Origin: Streptomyces sp. BR123
GTDB taxonomy: Bacteria > Actinomycetota > Actinomycetes > Streptomycetales > Streptomycetaceae
Direction: 5' to 3'
Assembly: GCF_013401435.1 (NCBI RefSeq)
Contig: NZ_JACBGN010000061.1
Span: 1-32,559 of the forward strand
DNA length: 32,559 bases
Shown here: one piece after another, positions 31,344 through 32,559 of the stretch
Position numbering within the stretch: position 1 is the first letter of the stretch
Layout of the letters: each line of letters begins with the position of its first letter
Position numbers and translations under genes: made by a program
The notes under the pieces: model-generated
Told to the model about the DNA's origin: nothing
The model's input: only the letters and a program-made list of their open reading frames with translations
Databases searched by the model: none

Positions 31344-32559
31344 TCAGAAGGTGATCCTCCAGCTGTTGATGTAGCCGACGTCCTGCGCGGCCACGTCCTT
31401 GACCTGGAGCTTCCAGACGCCGTTGGCCGCCTCGCTCGACGCGTTGACGGTGTAGGCCTGGACGAGGTTGTCGGCGCTGCCGCCGCTGCGGTTGTGCAGG
31501 TTGTAGACGGTGCCGTCCGGGGCGACCAGGTCGACCACCAGGTCACCGCGGTAGGTGTGGACGATGTTCACGTCGACCTTGGTGGTGGCCGGGGCGTTGC
31601 CCGTCACGCCCGAGACCGTGATCGGCGAGTTCACTGCCGCGCCGGGGGAGTCCGGGATGTTCACGTCGGCCGTGTTCTCGAAGGACGGGCCGGGCGGGAC
31701 GGGGGTGGCCGCCCCCAGGTTCCAGACGGCGTAGGCGACGGCGTCCGCGTTGCGGTCCAGCGCGGTGTCGCTGATGTTCGAGGTGGTGTCGCAGGAGGAG
31801 TGGTAGCAGCGGTCGAAGGACTGGCCGGCCGTGCCGCCCCACTTCTGCGCCTGGGCCGAGGTCTTGGTGTTGCTGGCGCCGGTGAACAGGCCGCCGACCG
31901 CGATGCCCGCGTTCTTGAAGGAGGCGTGGTCGGAACGCCCGTCGCCCTCGGTCTCTATCTCGGTCGGAACGCCGATGCCCGAGAAGTAGGTCTTGAAGGT
32001 CTGCTCGATGGTCGGGTCGTCGTCGTAGACGAAGTAGCCCGGGTTCGGCGAGCCGATCATGTCGAAGTTCAGGTAGCCGGAGATCTTCGCCTTCTCCGCG
32101 CTCGGCAGGCTGTTCACGTAGTACTTCGACCCGACCAGGCCGAGTTCCTCCGCGCCCCACCAGCCGAACCGCAGGTGCTTGGTGGGCTGGAGCTGGGCGC
32201 GCGACACGGCCAGCGCGGTCTCCAGGACGGCGGCCGAGCCCGATCCGTTGTCGTTGATGCCCGGGCCGGAGGTCACCGAGTCGAGGTGCGAGCCGGCCAT
32301 GAGGACCGAGTTCGGGTCGCCGCCCGGCCAGTCGGCGATCAGGTTGTAGCCGGTGGCGCCGCCGGAGGTGAACGTCTGCAGGGTGGTGGTGAACCCGGCC
32401 GCGTCCAGCTTGCCCTTCACGTAGTCGATCGAGGCCTTGTAACCGGCCCTGCCGTGGGCGCGGTTGCCACCGTTGCCGGCGGCGATGGTCTGGAACTGCG
32501 TCAGGTGCGCCTTGACGTTGGCCAGCGGGATGTCGGGCGGGGTGGGGGCCGCGGTCGCC
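31344..32559 (-). CDS. Secreted M28 zinc aminopeptidase with P-domain (Streptomyces griseus aminopeptidase type), 5' end missing
   Basis: The frame enters from the right edge, so the start and signal peptide are outside the window. About 405 residues are visible. They closely resemble the secreted Streptomyces griseus aminopeptidase, which removes hydrophobic N-terminal residues using two zinc ions. Metal-site and catalytic motifs are AGSHLDSV (His), GPGINDNGSG (Asp), WWGAEELGLVGS (Glu-Glu), NFDMIGSPNPGY (Asp) and CYHSSCD (His, flanked by a disulfide-type Cys pair). After a Pro-rich linker (VPPGPSFENT) comes a P/proprotein-convertase domain of about 110 residues ending DVGYINSWRITF. The gene is convergent with the Fic-like gene, with an 18-base gap and no visible terminator. 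Confidence 0.93.
   Translation of the reverse strand, partial: ATAAPTPPDIPLANVKAHLTQFQTIAAGNGGNRAHGRAGYKASIDYVKGKLDAAGFTTTLQTFTSGGATGYNLIADWPGGDPNSVLMAGSHLDSVTSGPGINDNGSGSAAVLETALAVSRAQLQPTKHLRFGWWGAEELGLVGSKYYVNSLPSAEKAKISGYLNFDMIGSPNPGYFVYDDDPTIEQTFKTYFSGIGVPTEIETEGDGRSDHASFKNAGIAVGGLFTGASNTKTSAQAQKWGGTAGQSFDRCYHSSCDTTSNISDTALDRNADAVAYAVWNLGAATPVPPGPSFENTADVNIPDSPGAAVNSPITVSGVTGNAPATTKVDVNIVHTYRGDLVVDLVAPDGTVYNLHNRSGGSADNLVQAYTVNASSEAANGVWKLQVKDVAAQDVGYINSWRITF

Noticed and set aside
1..32559. Mobile elements, CRISPR arrays, tRNA or rRNA genes, biosynthetic gene cluster
   Set aside because: No transposase, integrase, spaced identical repeats, tRNA cloverleaf or secondary-metabolite enzymes were recognised. 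Base composition is uniform apart from the nuo promoter zone.

Overview
The window is high-GC DNA with many GTG starts, strong third-codon-position G/C bias and ATGA/GTGA gene overlaps. It reads as the chromosome of a Streptomyces or close relative. The actinobacterial-style complex I operon, the menG/menJ pair and a Streptomyces griseus-type secreted aminopeptidase at the right edge support this. I see no tRNA, rRNA, CRISPR array, insertion sequence or phage gene.

Left part (1-5834). The first 316 bases hold the start of an unidentified membrane or secreted protein that leaves the window. Then come menG (menaquinone methyltransferase), glsA (glutaminase), a convergent GNAT acetyltransferase, menJ (geranylgeranyl-reductase-family flavoprotein, probably a menaquinone side-chain reductase), a small two-helix membrane protein whose frame has no stop before it runs under menJ, and a secreted NlpC/P60 cell-wall hydrolase. 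A 930-base gene-free region follows. It holds about five copies of a 23-bp tandem repeat, then an AT-richer promoter zone with a Rex/CRP-like palindrome just before nuoA.

Middle part (6573-22501). This is a complete fourteen-gene nuoABCDEFGHIJKLMN operon for the proton-pumping NADH:menaquinone oxidoreductase (complex I). The genes are tightly coupled and no foreign gene interrupts them. All the Fe-S ligands I looked for are present, including the extra N7 cluster of NuoG. A strong hairpin terminates the operon.

Right part (22502-32559). It holds a Uma2-fold putative nuclease, fumarylacetoacetase, a Cof-type HAD phosphatase (apparently leaderless), a CocE/X-Pro-peptidase-like hydrolase whose nucleophile serine is replaced by glycine, a trans-polyprenyl diphosphate synthase with its own promoter, a LolA-like secreted protein, a two-gene ribbon-helix-helix/Fic-like toxin-antitoxin-type module with a degenerate Fic motif, and the C-terminal part of a secreted M28 zinc aminopeptidase with a P-domain.

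Functional theme: menG (ring methylation), menJ (side-chain saturation) and the polyprenyl synthase (side-chain synthesis) surround the enzyme that reduces menaquinone, so quinone supply and use are linked on one stretch of chromosome. The most unusual points are the Ser-to-Gly change in the CocE protein, the pseudo-Fic module with its own palindromic operator, the stop-less small membrane gene, and the repeat array and palindrome upstream of nuo.
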